Positions 18,652-31,216 of a stretch of DNA of 64,000 nucleotides are shown piece after piece. The notes below the pieces were generated by a model, which saw only the letters and a list, made by a program, of their open reading frames with translations, ran no database searches and had not been told where the DNA came from. Source of the DNA: Caulobacterales bacterium (GTDB taxonomy: Bacteria; Pseudomonadota; Alphaproteobacteria; Caulobacterales; Caulobacteraceae); NCBI GenBank assembly GCA_016183935.1, contig JACPDR010000015.1:1-64000 (forward strand), read 5' to 3'. The first letter of the stretch is position 1; every line of letters begins with the position of its first letter. The translations under genes were made by a program, and so were the position numbers.

Positions 18652-18678
18652 GAATCATCGCGGTTAAGAGGGGGTTAG
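18652..18678 (-). promoter_or_regulatory. ccrM control region: GANTC site and CtrA-like box
   Basis: Upstream of ccrM the sequence GAATC (18652-18656) is a CcrM methylation site about 37 bp before the start codon. Next to it is TTAA (18664-18667), 7 nt, TTAG (18675-18678), one mismatch from the CtrA consensus TTAA-N7-TTAA. Caulobacter ccrM is known to be CtrA-activated with GANTC in its leader; the match here is by motif only. Confidence 0.6.
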
Positions 18679-18747
18679 CCCGCGCATCTTCACGGAACGA
18701 TCAAGGGGCGGGAGGTGTTGGAAGCGAACGCCTGCCGAAAGTCGCCC

Positions 18748-20010
18748 ATGGTCCTGTTTTCCCTTCTCCAGCGTCTTTTCGCCATCGCCTCGCTGGCCGT
18801 CTTCGCGATCGCCATCTGGCTGCTGTGGAGCTGGTACGACGCCGATCATGTGGCGGAGACCCTCGGGTGGGCCGAGCCTCCGGACGCCCGCCTGTGGTGG
18901 GGCGCGGGGCTGATGGCCGTCAGTCTGTTCGGGCGAATCCCCGCCCTGATGCTGCTGGGCATGGGAGAGACCACGGCGCTCGCCCGCCGGGCCGGGGGTG
19001 TGGCGATACCCGGGGCCGACGGCGCCATCCTGCACGTCGAGATGGAAGGCGCGACAAACGGGCCGATCCTGCTCTTCACCCACGGCTGGGGGCTCTCGGC
19101 CCGCATCTGGGCCGAGGCGCGGGCCGATCTGGGCGCCCGCTTCGGCCTCGTCTTCTGGGACCTTCCCGGCCTGGGCCGCTCCGGTCGGCCGACGGCCGGC
19201 TATTCGATCGAAGGCTTCGCCGAAGACCTGCACGCCGTGATCGACAGCCTGCCGGAGGACCGGCCCGTCATCCTCGTCGGCCACAGCATCGGCGGCATGA
19301 CGGTGCAGGCCTTCTGCGCCCGCCATCCCGAATTGCTGAACCGCCGCGTGGCCGCCATCGTGCTGGAGAACACCACCCACACCAATCCGCTGGAGACGAT
19401 GATCTTCCCGCGCGTATTCAGGCCGCTGCAGCCGGTGGTCGAACTCGCCTGCAAGCTGGACATGATCCTGTCGCCGGCGCTGTGGGCGATGAACTGGCAG
19501 GCCTGGCTCAGCGGCGCGACCCACCTGGCGGCCCGGCTCGCCGCCTTCGGCGCCCGCCCGACGCGGGAGCAGCTGGATCGCACCGCCCGCCTGATCACCA
19601 AGAACTCGCCGGCCGTGCAGGCGCGCGGCGTCCTTGCCATGCTGCACTGGTCCGTGACCGACAAACTGCCGCGGATCGACGTCCCCGCCCTGGTCTTCGT
19701 CGGCGGCCGCGACCTGATCACCAGGGACCACGCCGGCGAAGCCATCGCCGCCGCCCTGCCGCAGGCCCGGCTGGTCCGGGTCGAGGCGGCCGGCCATATG
19801 GGTCCGGTGGAGAAGGCGGGCTTCTACAATGAGCAGATCGGCGACTTCGCCGAGTTCGTCAGCCTGCTGCGCAGTCGCGCTCCGGCCGTCTCCCGCCGCT
19901 CCTTCCTGTCCCCGGACGCCGACCTCGCGCCGCCCGCGCGGCCGGACGCCGAGCCGGAAGACCGCAACGGGCCGATCCTCGGCGTGGGGCCTTCGGCGCG
20001 TCCGATCTGA
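18748..20010 (+). CDS. Membrane-anchored alpha/beta hydrolase
   Basis: 420-residue protein with two hydrophobic N-terminal segments (about residues 1-25 and 50-75), which should anchor it in the inner membrane, then an alpha/beta-hydrolase domain. The oxyanion region is THGWGLSAR, the nucleophile elbow is VGHSIGGM with Ser as nucleophile, and the catalytic His is likely in AAGHMGPVEKAG. A flexible Pro/Asp-rich tail follows. A GTG at 18715 in the same frame is an alternative start; it overlaps a GGAGG sequence rather than following it, so the ATG is preferred. Esterase, lipase or epoxide-hydrolase-like activity is possible; the substrate is unknown. It is divergent from ccrM. Confidence 0.88.
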   Translation: MVLFSLLQRLFAIASLAVFAIAIWLLWSWYDADHVAETLGWAEPPDARLWWGAGLMAVSLFGRIPALMLLGMGETTALARRAGGVAIPGADGAILHVEMEGATNGPILLFTHGWGLSARIWAEARADLGARFGLVFWDLPGLGRSGRPTAGYSIEGFAEDLHAVIDSLPEDRPVILVGHSIGGMTVQAFCARHPELLNRRVAAIVLENTTHTNPLETMIFPRVFRPLQPVVELACKLDMILSPALWAMNWQAWLSGATHLAARLAAFGARPTREQLDRTARLITKNSPAVQARGVLAMLHWSVTDKLPRIDVPALVFVGGRDLITRDHAGEAIAAALPQARLVRVEAAGHMGPVEKAGFYNEQIGDFAEFVSLLRSRAPAVSRRSFLSPDADLAPPARPDAEPEDRNGPILGVGPSARPI

Positions 20011-20175
20011 TCACCACCCCAGTCGGCGTGCCGGCCGCATCGCCGGAACCGTCACAGCCGCTCACGTTTTGTTACGCCCTCAGCCTCGCCTTGCCGCGTC
20101 CGGCGCGGTAAGCGGGGCCCTGCACCGCGAGGGATGCGAATCCTCCGCGCTCGACCAAGGCTCAGGGGCTTACGG

Positions 20176-22866
<2,691 letters not shown>

Positions 22867-23051
22867 AAACCGGAACACCGGTATAAGGTCACGAGAAGGT
22901 CACGATTGGCGTATCGGCGTCTGTGCCATACCGTGCACAGTTGGCTTCAAGTTGTTTCCGGCCTCTGGAACGCCTCAAACGTCCGCCCATTTGTCTCCCG
23001 CTGGATGGGGCTGGTCACCGTAGAAGTGGCCACATCTAGAGGATAGAAACA

Positions 23052-23579
23052 ATGCGTAACGTTCTTCTCGCGACTGCTGCTCTTACTTTGATCGCCGCGC
23101 CGGCGATGGCTCAGGATCCCGTCTCCCCGGTGACCGGCTCGGTCGGCTACACCCACCTGGACGGCGACGACGGCAGCCTCGGCGCGGTCACCGGCCGCCT
23201 CGGCTACCGCTTCACCCCCCATATCGGCATCGAGGGCGAGGCCTCGATGGGCGTCAAGGATGACGACGTCACCATCGCCGGCGTCGAGGGCTCGCTCGAG
23301 CATGAATACGACGCCGCCGCCTACGTGGTCGGCACCGTGCCCGTGAGCCCCAACGTCGAACTGTTCGGCCGCGTCGGCTACGGCACCACCTCGATCAAGG
23401 CCGATGTGGCCGGCGTCGAGACCAGCACCGACGGCGAGAGCATCAACTACGGCGCCGGGGCCAACTGGTTCTTCGACGGCCAGAACGGCGTCCGCGCCGA
23501 CTGGACCCGCCGCGACTTCCGCGAAGACGACGGCGGCGAGCTCGACACCTACGGCGTCAGCTACGTGCGTCGCTTCTAG
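23052..23579 (+). CDS. Small outer-membrane beta-barrel protein
   Basis: 175 residues with a signal peptide (cleavage AMAQ, about residue 21) followed by alternating hydrophobic/polar strands typical of an eight-stranded OmpA/OmpW-like barrel: VTGSVGYTHLDG, LGAVTGRLGYRFTPHIGIEGEASMG, YVVGTVPVSPNVELFGRVGYG and so on. It ends in phenylalanine (YVRRF), the usual C-terminal signal for outer-membrane insertion. An intrinsic terminator follows at once. The 185 bp upstream (22867-23051) hold no gene and presumably the promoter; I could not fix one. Function is likely structural or porin-like. Confidence 0.9.
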   Translation: MRNVLLATAALTLIAAPAMAQDPVSPVTGSVGYTHLDGDDGSLGAVTGRLGYRFTPHIGIEGEASMGVKDDDVTIAGVEGSLEHEYDAAAYVVGTVPVSPNVELFGRVGYGTTSIKADVAGVETSTDGESINYGAGANWFFDGQNGVRADWTRRDFREDDGGELDTYGVSYVRRF

Positions 23580-23598
23580 GCGCTCCAGACGTAACGAA

Positions 23599-23628
23599 GG
23601 CGCGCACCCCCGCGGGTGCGCGCCTTTT
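23599..23628 (+). terminator. Intrinsic terminator after the beta-barrel gene
   Basis: Perfect 11-bp GC-rich stem (23599-23609 with 23614-23624), 4-nt loop, then TTTT. It starts 20 bp after the stop codon. Confidence 0.92.
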
Positions 23629-23651
23629 CGTCAGTCGGAAGGCGTCGTGGT

Positions 23652-23915
23652 TCAGGCCACGCCCGGCTGCAGCGCCCAGCGCATCGAACCTTCGCCGAAC
23701 GGCTTGAAGAACAGGTCGCGATACTTCTCGAACACTTCGACGATCCGGTTGGCGAGATCCTGCGCAACGGTCTCGCCGCGCTGTCGCTTCATCGCCGCGA
23801 CGCACTGGACCACGTCCTTCTGATGAGCGGATCCGCCCATCCGCTTGAGCACGGCGGCGATGTCCTGCGCCAGCGGATCGATCTGCGTTGCCCACGGATT
23901 GGTGTTCTGAGTCAT
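23652..23915 (-). CDS. Small hypothetical protein, 87 aa
   Basis: Unrecognised soluble protein. It looks like a helical regulatory or DNA-binding-type domain: LAQDIAAVLKRMGGSAHQKDVVQCVAAMKRQRGE, in which a short winged-helix-like half is possible, followed by VAQDLANRIVEVFEKYRDLFF. An AAGGGGGTG ribosome site sits 7 bp before the ATG. The frame remains open upstream, but that part is antisense to the divergent lipoprotein gene. It is convergent with the barrel gene, whose terminator lies between them. Confidence 0.7.
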   Translation of the reverse strand: MTQNTNPWATQIDPLAQDIAAVLKRMGGSAHQKDVVQCVAAMKRQRGETVAQDLANRIVEVFEKYRDLFFKPFGEGSMRWALQPGVA

Positions 23916-24047
23916 TCGGGACACCCCCTTGTTCTCGACACAGACGAACCGGTCGCAAATACTGACGAGGGATGCAAGCGTGACCGCGAATTCGTGATCG
24001 AGGCGAATATGACGGAGCCGACCGCCCCGGTCCGCGTTCATGCGGGC

Positions 24048-24536
24048 ATGACCCGGACCTGCCTCAGCCTGCTCGCCGTCCTCGCCGTCGCCGCCTGCGG
24101 TCCCGGCGAACCCAATCCGCCGACCGACCCGGCCGAACCGATCGACACGCCCGAGGCGGCCGCCCCGCCGCCGGCGGCGCCCCCGCCGGGAGCGGGCACG
24201 ATCCTGCCCGGCACGGGTCCGCGCAGCTTCGTCGGCCGCTGGGCCGCCGACGTCGCCTGGTGTCCCAACACCACCGGCCCGCAACAGCCGATCGAGATCA
24301 CCACCACGCGCTTCGAGGGCTACGAGAACAGCTGCGCCATTGGCGCGGTGGACCAGATCGTCAACGGCTACGAGGCCTTGTTGACCTGCACCGCCGAAGG
24401 GACGGTCTCCAACGAGCGGGTGCGGATGGCGGTCTCCGAGCAGACCATGCGGCTGACCTGGCTCAACCGCGACAACGCCGTTGTCACCCTGACCAAGTGC
24501 ACGACGCTGGAAGACACGCCGGCCGCCGAGCCCTAG
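24048..24536 (+). CDS. Lipoprotein, 162 aa
   Basis: The first residues MTRTCLSLLAVLAVAACG are a type II signal peptide with lipobox VAAC, followed by a ~45-residue proline/alanine-rich linker and a C-terminal domain beginning FVGRWAADVAWC. That domain has four cysteines (AWCP, NSCA, LTCT, TKCT), likely two disulfides, and resembles small periplasmic lipocalin-like or META-like folds; this is only an impression. An in-frame ATG at 24009 is an alternative start, but it would bury the signal peptide. The stop overlaps the convergent ychF stop. Confidence 0.82.
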   Translation: MTRTCLSLLAVLAVAACGPGEPNPPTDPAEPIDTPEAAAPPPAAPPPGAGTILPGTGPRSFVGRWAADVAWCPNTTGPQQPIEITTTRFEGYENSCAIGAVDQIVNGYEALLTCTAEGTVSNERVRMAVSEQTMRLTWLNRDNAVVTLTKCTTLEDTPAAEP

Positions 24537-25630
24537 CCGTTGAAAAGGAAGTGCATCACGTCGCCGTCCTTGACGACATAGCCCTTGCCCTCGGCCCGCA
24601 TCTTTCCCGCCTCCTTCGCGCCCTGCTCGCCCTTGAGCGCCACGAAATCGGCGAAGGCGATGGTCTCGGCGCGGATGAAGCCTTTCTCGAAGTCGGTGTG
24701 GATCACGCCTGCGGCTTGCGGCGCGGTCGCTCCGATCGGAATGGTCCAGGCGCGCGCTTCCTTGGGCCCGACCGTGAAATAGGTCTGCAGACCCAGCAGG
24801 GCGTAGGCCTCGCGGATCAGCCGGTTCAGGCCCGGCTCCTCCAGCCCCATGCTCTCCAGGAACTCGGCCTGCTCCTCTGAATCCAGCACCGCCAGTTCGG
24901 AATCGATCTTGGCCGAGATCACCACCGCCTTGGCGTTATCGGCGGCGGCGCGCTTCGCCACCAGGTCCGACAGGTCGTTGCCCTTGTCCGCCGAGGCCTC
25001 ATCGACGTTGGCGACGTAGAGGGCGGGCAGGGAGGTCAGCAGCTGCAGCATATGCCACGCCTTCTCGTCCTCCTTGTCGACCTGGACGACACGGGCGGGC
25101 TTGCCGGCGCGCAACGGCGTCAGGGCCATGTTGATCAGGCGCAGGGTCTGCTGGGCCTCCTTGTCGCCGCCCTTGGCTTTCTTCTCCACGTTGACGACCC
25201 GCTTCTCGAGACTTTCGAGGTCGGCCAACATCAGCTCGGTCTCGATGATCTCGAGGTCCGAGATCGGGTCGATGCGGTTTTCGACGTGGGTGATGTCGTC
25301 GTCGACGAAGCAGCGGGCCACGAAGGCGACGGCGTCACAGTCGCGGATATTGGCCAGGAACTGGTTGCCCAGGCCCTCGCCCTTCGACGCGCCGCGCACC
25401 AGGCCGGCGATATCGACGAAGGTGATGCGCGAAGGGATGATTTCCTTCGAGCCGGCGATGGCCGCCAATTGCTCCAGCCGCGGCTCGGGCACGGCCACGT
25501 CGCCCGTGTTCGGCTCGATGGTGCAGAAGGGATAGTTGGCCGCCTGGGCCGCCGCCGTCTTGGTGAGGGCGTTGAACAGGGTGGACTTGCCGACGTTGGG
25601 CAGGCCGACGATCGCGACTTTCAGAGCCAT
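24533..25630 (-). CDS. ychF: YchF/EngD, Obg-family ATPase
   Basis: 365-residue OBG-family P-loop protein; YchF members prefer ATP and bind ribosomes. Visible motifs are G1 GLPNVGKS (residues 9-16), G3 DIAGLVRGASKGEGLGNQFL, and the C-terminal TGS-like domain (QTYFTVGPKEARAW and the final YVVKDGDVMHFLFNG). Length and ends are canonical. The ATG follows a weak GG-type site. The neighbouring pth gene is a frequent partner of ychF in bacteria, here separated by a copper-chaperone gene. Confidence 0.96.
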   Translation of the reverse strand: MALKVAIVGLPNVGKSTLFNALTKTAAAQAANYPFCTIEPNTGDVAVPEPRLEQLAAIAGSKEIIPSRITFVDIAGLVRGASKGEGLGNQFLANIRDCDAVAFVARCFVDDDITHVENRIDPISDLEIIETELMLADLESLEKRVVNVEKKAKGGDKEAQQTLRLINMALTPLRAGKPARVVQVDKEDEKAWHMLQLLTSLPALYVANVDEASADKGNDLSDLVAKRAAADNAKAVVISAKIDSELAVLDSEEQAEFLESMGLEEPGLNRLIREAYALLGLQTYFTVGPKEARAWTIPIGATAPQAAGVIHTDFEKGFIRAETIAFADFVALKGEQGAKEAGKMRAEGKGYVVKDGDVMHFLFNG

Positions 25631-25699
25631 GGGGGCTGGGTTTTCCTTGGTGAGCGCGAGCCTTTAACGGGTCGCGGCCGGTTTGTCAGGCTCGCGCCG

Positions 25700-26182
25700 T
25701 CAGTGCGATGCGTGGCCGGAGTCCGTAAGCGCAGGCTGGCCGACAGCCGCCGTGACCTCGACCGGCGGGGCCGAGGCGAAGGTGAGGGTCAGCGCGACGG
25801 TGTCGCCCGCCTTGAGGGGCTCGGCGACGGCCAGCAACATGATGTGGTTGCCGCCCGGCTTCAGCTCGACCGCCTGGCCGGCGGGAAGGGGCAGGCCGTC
25901 CTTCAGCTGATGCATCATCATCATGTTGCTTTCCATCCGGCTCTCATGGACCTGGGCGCGGCCCGCGACGGGACTGGTCACGCTCATGAGCCGGTCGTCG
26001 GCGGCGGCGGTCAGGGTCAGATAGCAGCCGGTGGTCTGGCGGCCGGCCGGGGTCGGACGGCACAGGGCGCCCGAGACCTGAAGCGCCCCGGCGGCTCCGG
26101 GCGCGGTCTTCTCCCCGGGGGAGCAGGCGGCCAGGCTGCCGGCGAAGGCGATCAGGACGACGGGGAACAGGGCGCGAGCCAT
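25700..26182 (-). CDS. PCuA(C)-type copper chaperone lipoprotein
   Basis: 160-residue periplasmic Cu(I) chaperone family protein used in cytochrome oxidase CuA assembly. The signal ends in lipobox LAAC (Cys at residue 20). The metal-binding pattern H...M...H-x-M is present as VHESRMESNMMMM and GGNHIM, with the family motif PAGQAVELKPGG between them. The HxM spacing matches PCuA(C) proteins. It may be co-transcribed with pth upstream (75 bp gap). No cytochrome oxidase genes are nearby. Confidence 0.9.
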   Translation of the reverse strand: MARALFPVVLIAFAGSLAACSPGEKTAPGAAGALQVSGALCRPTPAGRQTTGCYLTLTAAADDRLMSVTSPVAGRAQVHESRMESNMMMMHQLKDGLPLPAGQAVELKPGGNHIMLLAVAEPLKAGDTVALTLTFASAPPVEVTAAVGQPALTDSGHASH

Positions 26183-26256
26183 CTGGAGAGCCTTCTATGG
26201 GGTTGCGGCGGTCTATCGCCCGCGGGGTGCAGGGACAAGACGGCGGTCTGTCGCGC

Positions 26257-26877
26257 TCAGCTTTCGCCGCGGGCGACCTGCCGGGGGCTGAATTTGGGCG
26301 CGGGGGCCAGGCGCATGACCTCGGCTTGGTAGCGGTCGTCGTCGCCGGCCAGCGCGAAGGGCAGGGCGTCCGCGACGGCGGTCAGCATCGCTTCCAGCCA
26401 CGGCTGATCGGCCTTGTGGAAGTCGCTGAGGACATAGCCGTGCACCAGCTGGGGCTCCCCGGGGTGGCCGACGCCCATGCGCGCGCGGCGGAAGTCGGAG
26501 CCCAACTGGCTGATCAGCGAGCGCACGCCGTTCTGGCCGGCCGCGCCGCCGCCCTTCTTCATGCGGAAACGACCGGGGGCGAGGTCGATCTCGTCGTGGA
26601 AGACGATGACCTCCGACGGTTGGACCTTGTAGAAGCGCGCCGCCTCGGCCACGGCCCGGCCGCTCTCGTTCATATAGGTCTGCGGCTTCATCAGCAGAAC
26701 GCGCTCGCGGCCCGAGGCGGTCTCGACCTCGCCCTCGCGGATTACCGACTGGAACTTGGCGCGCTCGGGACCGAACGACCAGCGCCGTGCGATCTCGTCC
26801 GCGGCCATGAAGCCGATGTTGTGGCGGTTGCCCTGGTATTTCGGCCCCGGATTGCCGAGGCCGGCGATGATGTTCAT
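26257..26877 (-). CDS. pth: Peptidyl-tRNA hydrolase
   Basis: Recycles peptidyl-tRNA released from stalled ribosomes. The 206-residue protein has GLGNPGPKYQGNRHNIGF at the N-terminus (Asn9 and catalytic His19), KPQTYMNESG and FHDEIDLAPGRFRMKKGGGAAGQNGVRS, all diagnostic. The start at 26877 matches the family; the open frame upstream runs through the terminator and is not used. It lies downstream of rplY in the same direction (the rplY-pth pair is common), but a strong terminator separates them. Confidence 0.97.
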   Translation of the reverse strand: MNIIAGLGNPGPKYQGNRHNIGFMAADEIARRWSFGPERAKFQSVIREGEVETASGRERVLLMKPQTYMNESGRAVAEAARFYKVQPSEVIVFHDEIDLAPGRFRMKKGGGAAGQNGVRSLISQLGSDFRRARMGVGHPGEPQLVHGYVLSDFHKADQPWLEAMLTAVADALPFALAGDDDRYQAEVMRLAPAPKFSPRQVARGES

Positions 26878-26898
26878 GGCGGGTTCCGGAAAAGGAAA

Positions 26899-26926
26899 CG
26901 GCCCCGTCCGTTTCCGGATGGGGCCG
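26899..26926 (-). terminator. Intrinsic terminator between rplY and pth
   Basis: On the minus strand a GC-rich stem (CGGCCCC/GGGGCCG plus TCCG/CGGA, with one A-C mismatch) closes a GAAA tetraloop and is followed by TTTCCTTTT. It lies 28 bp after the rplY stop. Confidence 0.88.
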
Positions 26927-26953
26927 CTCCAGTAGCAGGTTGTCGCGAGAGGA

Positions 26954-27643
26954 TCAGCCCTCGGCGGTGTCTTCCGTGGCTGCGGCCTCGTCGGTCGCGG
27001 CCTGTTCGGTCGCTTCGACTTCCGCGGCTTCGGCGGCGACTTCGGCGTCATGCGCTTCGTCGGCGGCGGCCGAGATAGCGGCCGAGGAGGTCTTGATGGA
27101 GGCGATCACGAAGTCACGGTCGGTGATGGTCGGCTCGACGTCCTTCGTGCCCTTCAGGTCGGTCCAGCGGATGGTGTCGCCCAGCTTGTGGCCGGCCAGG
27201 TCGACGATCAGGTCTTCCGGGATGTGGTCGGCGCGGACCTTCACCTCGACCGAGTGACGCACGACTTCCAGCGAACCGCCCTGACGGAAGGCCTCGCACT
27301 GGTCCTGGTTGATGAAGTGGACCGGGATGTCGATCTTGATGGTCTGCTTCTCGTCGACGCGCATCAGGTCGAAGTGCAGCGGACGGTCCGACACCGGATC
27401 GAACTGGACGTCACGGGCGATGACCGGCTGGGTCTCGTCGCCGTACTTCAGGGTCACCAGGTGACCCAGCAGCTTGCCGGTGTAGAGCGACTTGCGGAAG
27501 TCGCGCTCGTTCACCGAGATCGCCACCGGGGCCTTGTCGCCGCCGTACAGCACGCCCGGGACCATGCCCGCACGGCGCGCGGCGCGGGCGCCGCCGGTGC
27601 CGACGCCATCACGGACATCGACGTTCAGAATGATCTCGGCCAT
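26954..27643 (-). CDS. rplY: 50S ribosomal protein bL25, long CTC/TL5 type
   Basis: 5S rRNA-binding protein of the large subunit. The 229-residue product has the L25 domain (about residues 1-95, with ARRAGMVPGVLYGG near 23-36), the second TL5/CTC domain (QTIKIDIPVHFINQDQCEAF onward), and a low-complexity Ala/Glu/Thr tail of about 45 residues. The start at 27643 gives MAEIILNVDVRDG; the frame upstream is not conserved in type. A terminator follows. Confidence 0.96.
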   Translation of the reverse strand: MAEIILNVDVRDGVGTGGARAARRAGMVPGVLYGGDKAPVAISVNERDFRKSLYTGKLLGHLVTLKYGDETQPVIARDVQFDPVSDRPLHFDLMRVDEKQTIKIDIPVHFINQDQCEAFRQGGSLEVVRHSVEVKVRADHIPEDLIVDLAGHKLGDTIRWTDLKGTKDVEPTITDRDFVIASIKTSSAAISAAADEAHDAEVAAEAAEVEATEQAATDEAAATEDTAEG

Positions 27644-27789
27644 CTGGCTCGCCTCAACAAACAGAAACGCCGCGCTGACGTAATCGCCCGCGCGACGGGG
27701 TCCTCGAACCCTCGAATTCAAGAGGGCGGGCTATTACACGGAGACGCCGGGGGACGCAACCGTCTGGGCGCGGGATCGCGCCCCGCGGC

Positions 27790-28878
27790 TCAGCCTTCGC
27801 CGTTCAGGGCCGTCGTCGCCGAGGCCGAGGCGGCCGCGGCATCGGCCGCCACCGGGGTCTGGACGGCGACCGGCGCGGAGCCGGCGACTTCGGTCGGAGG
27901 CACGACGATGGGCGCGGGCCTGATGTTCTGCGCGGTGCAGGTCGCCAAGTCGCGGGCGATGTGGCGGCCGACGCAGAAGATGTCCTCATAGCTGGGACGC
28001 GAGGCGGCCAGGCACTGGAACAGCATCAGCTTGGACATATTGAAGCAGAACTCGCTGTTCTGCTCGACGGTCAGGGCCTCGGTGTTGGCCCGGGCGTCCT
28101 CGCCGCCCGCCCCCAGGGCGGCCAGCGCGGCCAGGGCCAGCGAACGCACCACCGCCGGCGTATAGGGCGGGCCCGAGCTGGCCGGGGTGACGGCGAGCCC
28201 GGAGCCGCTGTTGGCGGCCGTGAACAGCCGCGCCGATTCCTCGGCCGACGGCAACATCTGGACGGCCGAGAGCGCCTTGGCGCCCTGCAGCCGGGTGTCG
28301 CGATCGGCGATGTGGACGGTGGCCCAGCGGCGACGCGGGTCGGCGCGCCCCTGGATGGTGTAGGCGTCCTCCTCCACGGCGTCGGCGATCACAAGCATGG
28401 TCGCCGAGTCGCGGCCGATGGCGTCGATGATCAGACCCGCCGCGGCGTCGGCGCCCGGCAGGGTGGCGGCGTAGGCCGGATCTGCGACGATGCGCGCGAC
28501 CATTTCCTGGCGGATGGTCGGATCGACGGCATAGGTCCGGACGCCCTGGACGAACTCCGGCGACTGCAGCGCCAGGATCGAACCGTAGGCGATCAGGCCG
28601 CGCGACAACTGGGCCGGCTCGTATGAGGCCCCCTTGCGGATGGCCGCCTGGATCGACTCTGCGGTCGGGAAGCCGGCCTCGATCGTGGCCGCCTCACGCA
28701 TGAAGGCCACATAGATGGACGCGGCCTGGGCCACGCCCTCGTTCATGGTCACCGGGGGCGGCGGCGGGGGAGGCGGCGCGGGCTCGGGCTCGGGTTCAGG
28801 CGTGGCGCAAGCCGCGAGAACCGCCAGCGCGGCGATAGCGGCCAGCGACAGGCCGCGGCGAAAACGAGCCTCAAGCAT
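27790..28878 (-). CDS. Lipoprotein, tandem paralog B (362 aa)
   Basis: Uncharacterised exported lipoprotein with lipobox LAAC (Cys near residue 24) and a linker of Pro-Glu repeats then eight prolines. The helical body shares long blocks with the upstream gene at 29009-30199: VAQAASIYVAF, ILALQSPEF, TLPGADAAAGL and LPSAEESARLF. The C-terminal cysteine motif is LFQCLAASRPSYEDIFCVGRHIARDLATC. The tail is Ala-rich. No enzymatic motif is seen. The pair likely arose by tandem duplication and may form an outer-membrane-attached assembly; this is inference. Confidence 0.85.
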   Translation of the reverse strand: MLEARFRRGLSLAAIAALAVLAACATPEPEPEPAPPPPPPPPVTMNEGVAQAASIYVAFMREAATIEAGFPTAESIQAAIRKGASYEPAQLSRGLIAYGSILALQSPEFVQGVRTYAVDPTIRQEMVARIVADPAYAATLPGADAAAGLIIDAIGRDSATMLVIADAVEEDAYTIQGRADPRRRWATVHIADRDTRLQGAKALSAVQMLPSAEESARLFTAANSGSGLAVTPASSGPPYTPAVVRSLALAALAALGAGGEDARANTEALTVEQNSEFCFNMSKLMLFQCLAASRPSYEDIFCVGRHIARDLATCTAQNIRPAPIVVPPTEVAGSAPVAVQTPVAADAAAASASATTALNGEG

Positions 28879-29008
28879 ACTAAAACCCCCACCTGAACGC
28901 GCGGCGCCATGGTCAACGCCGGAGAACCTCGAAGACCTTATAACGCGGCCAATTCGGTTCTCCGAGCGTTAATGCCGGCTTGGCCGGCGCCGGCGCCGAC
29001 AGGGCGTC

Positions 29009-30199
29009 CTATTCCTCGGGCGGGCGCGCAGGCTGGGTATTCAGCCTCTCCGTCAACGACGGCTCCCGCGACGGCGGGGCGGCGGGGGGCGGCGCTGGCG
29101 TGATCGTGATCGGCGCCGGGGCGGCGGGGGCGGGGACGGGCGTGATGATGATGGGCTCGGCCGCCGGAGCGACCGGCTCGACCGCAGTGACGTCCGACAC
29201 GGTGACGATCGGCGCGGGCATGGCCGCGCCGCGGGAACAGGTGGCCAGGTCGCGCACAATATGGCGGCCGAGGCAGAACATGTCCTCATAGTTGGGTCGC
29301 GAGGCCGCCAGGCACTGGAACAGATTGAGTTTCGACATGGTGAGGCAGCCGTGGCTGACCCGATCGAATTGCAGGGCGTCGGTGTTGGCGCGGGCGTTCT
29401 CGCCCGCATAGCCGAGCGCCGCGAGCGCCGCGAGCGCGAGGGCGTTCACCACCGACGGGGGGTAGGGCGGCTTGCGCGGATCGCCGCTGACCGGCAGCGC
29501 GCCGCCGCCGCTGTGGGCCGCCGCGAACAGCCGCGAGGCTTCCTCGGCGGACGGCAGCATCATCTGGGCCGAGCGGGCCTTGGCGGCTTCGAGCCGGCCT
29601 TCGCGGTCCGTCACCTCGGCGACGCCCCAGAAGCGGCGGGGGTCGTACCGGGCCTGGATGGCGTAGGCGTCGTTCTCGATCGAGTTGGCGGCCCGGCCCA
29701 ACGCGTTGATGTCGGCGGCAAGCGTCGACATGACCAGACCCGCCGCCGCTTCGGCGCCGGGCAGGGTCGAGGCGTAGCGTGGATCGGCGACGATGTCGGC
29801 GACGAGCTTCTCACGGGTGGCCGTGTCGTGGCCGAGGGACCGGACGCCGGAGACGAACTCGGGGGACTGCAGGGCCAGAATGGATGCGTAGGCCACGAGC
29901 CCACGTGAAATCTGGCCGGGGTCGTAGGCCGAACCGCGGCGCAGCGCCGCCTGGATCTGCGCCGGATCGGTGAAACCGCCTTCGAGGGCGGCCATGTCGC
30001 GGCTGAAGGCCATGTAGACCGCCGCCGCCTGGGCGACGCTCTCATTGAGCCTGATCGGCGGGGGCGTGCGGGCGGCGACTTCGGCCGCCACGCGAGCCGC
30101 TTCGGCCTGGGCTTCAACCGCGGCGTTGTCGGAGGCGCAGCTGGCCAGCAGGGCAGCGGCTGCGAGGGCGATTACGGAAAGACCGCGGTGCGGACGCAT
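29009..30199 (-). CDS. Lipoprotein, tandem paralog A (396 aa)
   Basis: Paralog of the gene at 27790-28878. From the ATG at 30199, preceded by GAGGAG, the signal ends in lipobox LASC. The body aligns with its neighbour over roughly 270 residues, including VAQAAAVYMAF, ILALQSPEF, TLPGAEAAAGL, LPSAEEASRLF and the three-cysteine block LFQCLAASRPNYEDMFCLGRHIVRDLATC. The C-terminal 70 residues are a Pro/Ala/Ile-rich low-complexity tail. A few further in-frame codons upstream give no better signal peptide. Function unknown. Confidence 0.86.
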   Translation of the reverse strand: MRPHRGLSVIALAAAALLASCASDNAAVEAQAEAARVAAEVAARTPPPIRLNESVAQAAAVYMAFSRDMAALEGGFTDPAQIQAALRRGSAYDPGQISRGLVAYASILALQSPEFVSGVRSLGHDTATREKLVADIVADPRYASTLPGAEAAAGLVMSTLAADINALGRAANSIENDAYAIQARYDPRRFWGVAEVTDREGRLEAAKARSAQMMLPSAEEASRLFAAAHSGGGALPVSGDPRKPPYPPSVVNALALAALAALGYAGENARANTDALQFDRVSHGCLTMSKLNLFQCLAASRPNYEDMFCLGRHIVRDLATCSRGAAMPAPIVTVSDVTAVEPVAPAAEPIIITPVPAPAAPAPITITPAPPPAAPPSREPSLTERLNTQPARPPEE

Positions 30200-30280
30200 C
30201 AGGACTCCTCGGATGACCGGCGTCCAGCAACGCCTAACCTGAGGGCGCAAATGGGGCGAGCGCTGATACGGTTCCGGAGT

Positions 30281-31216
<936 letters not shown>

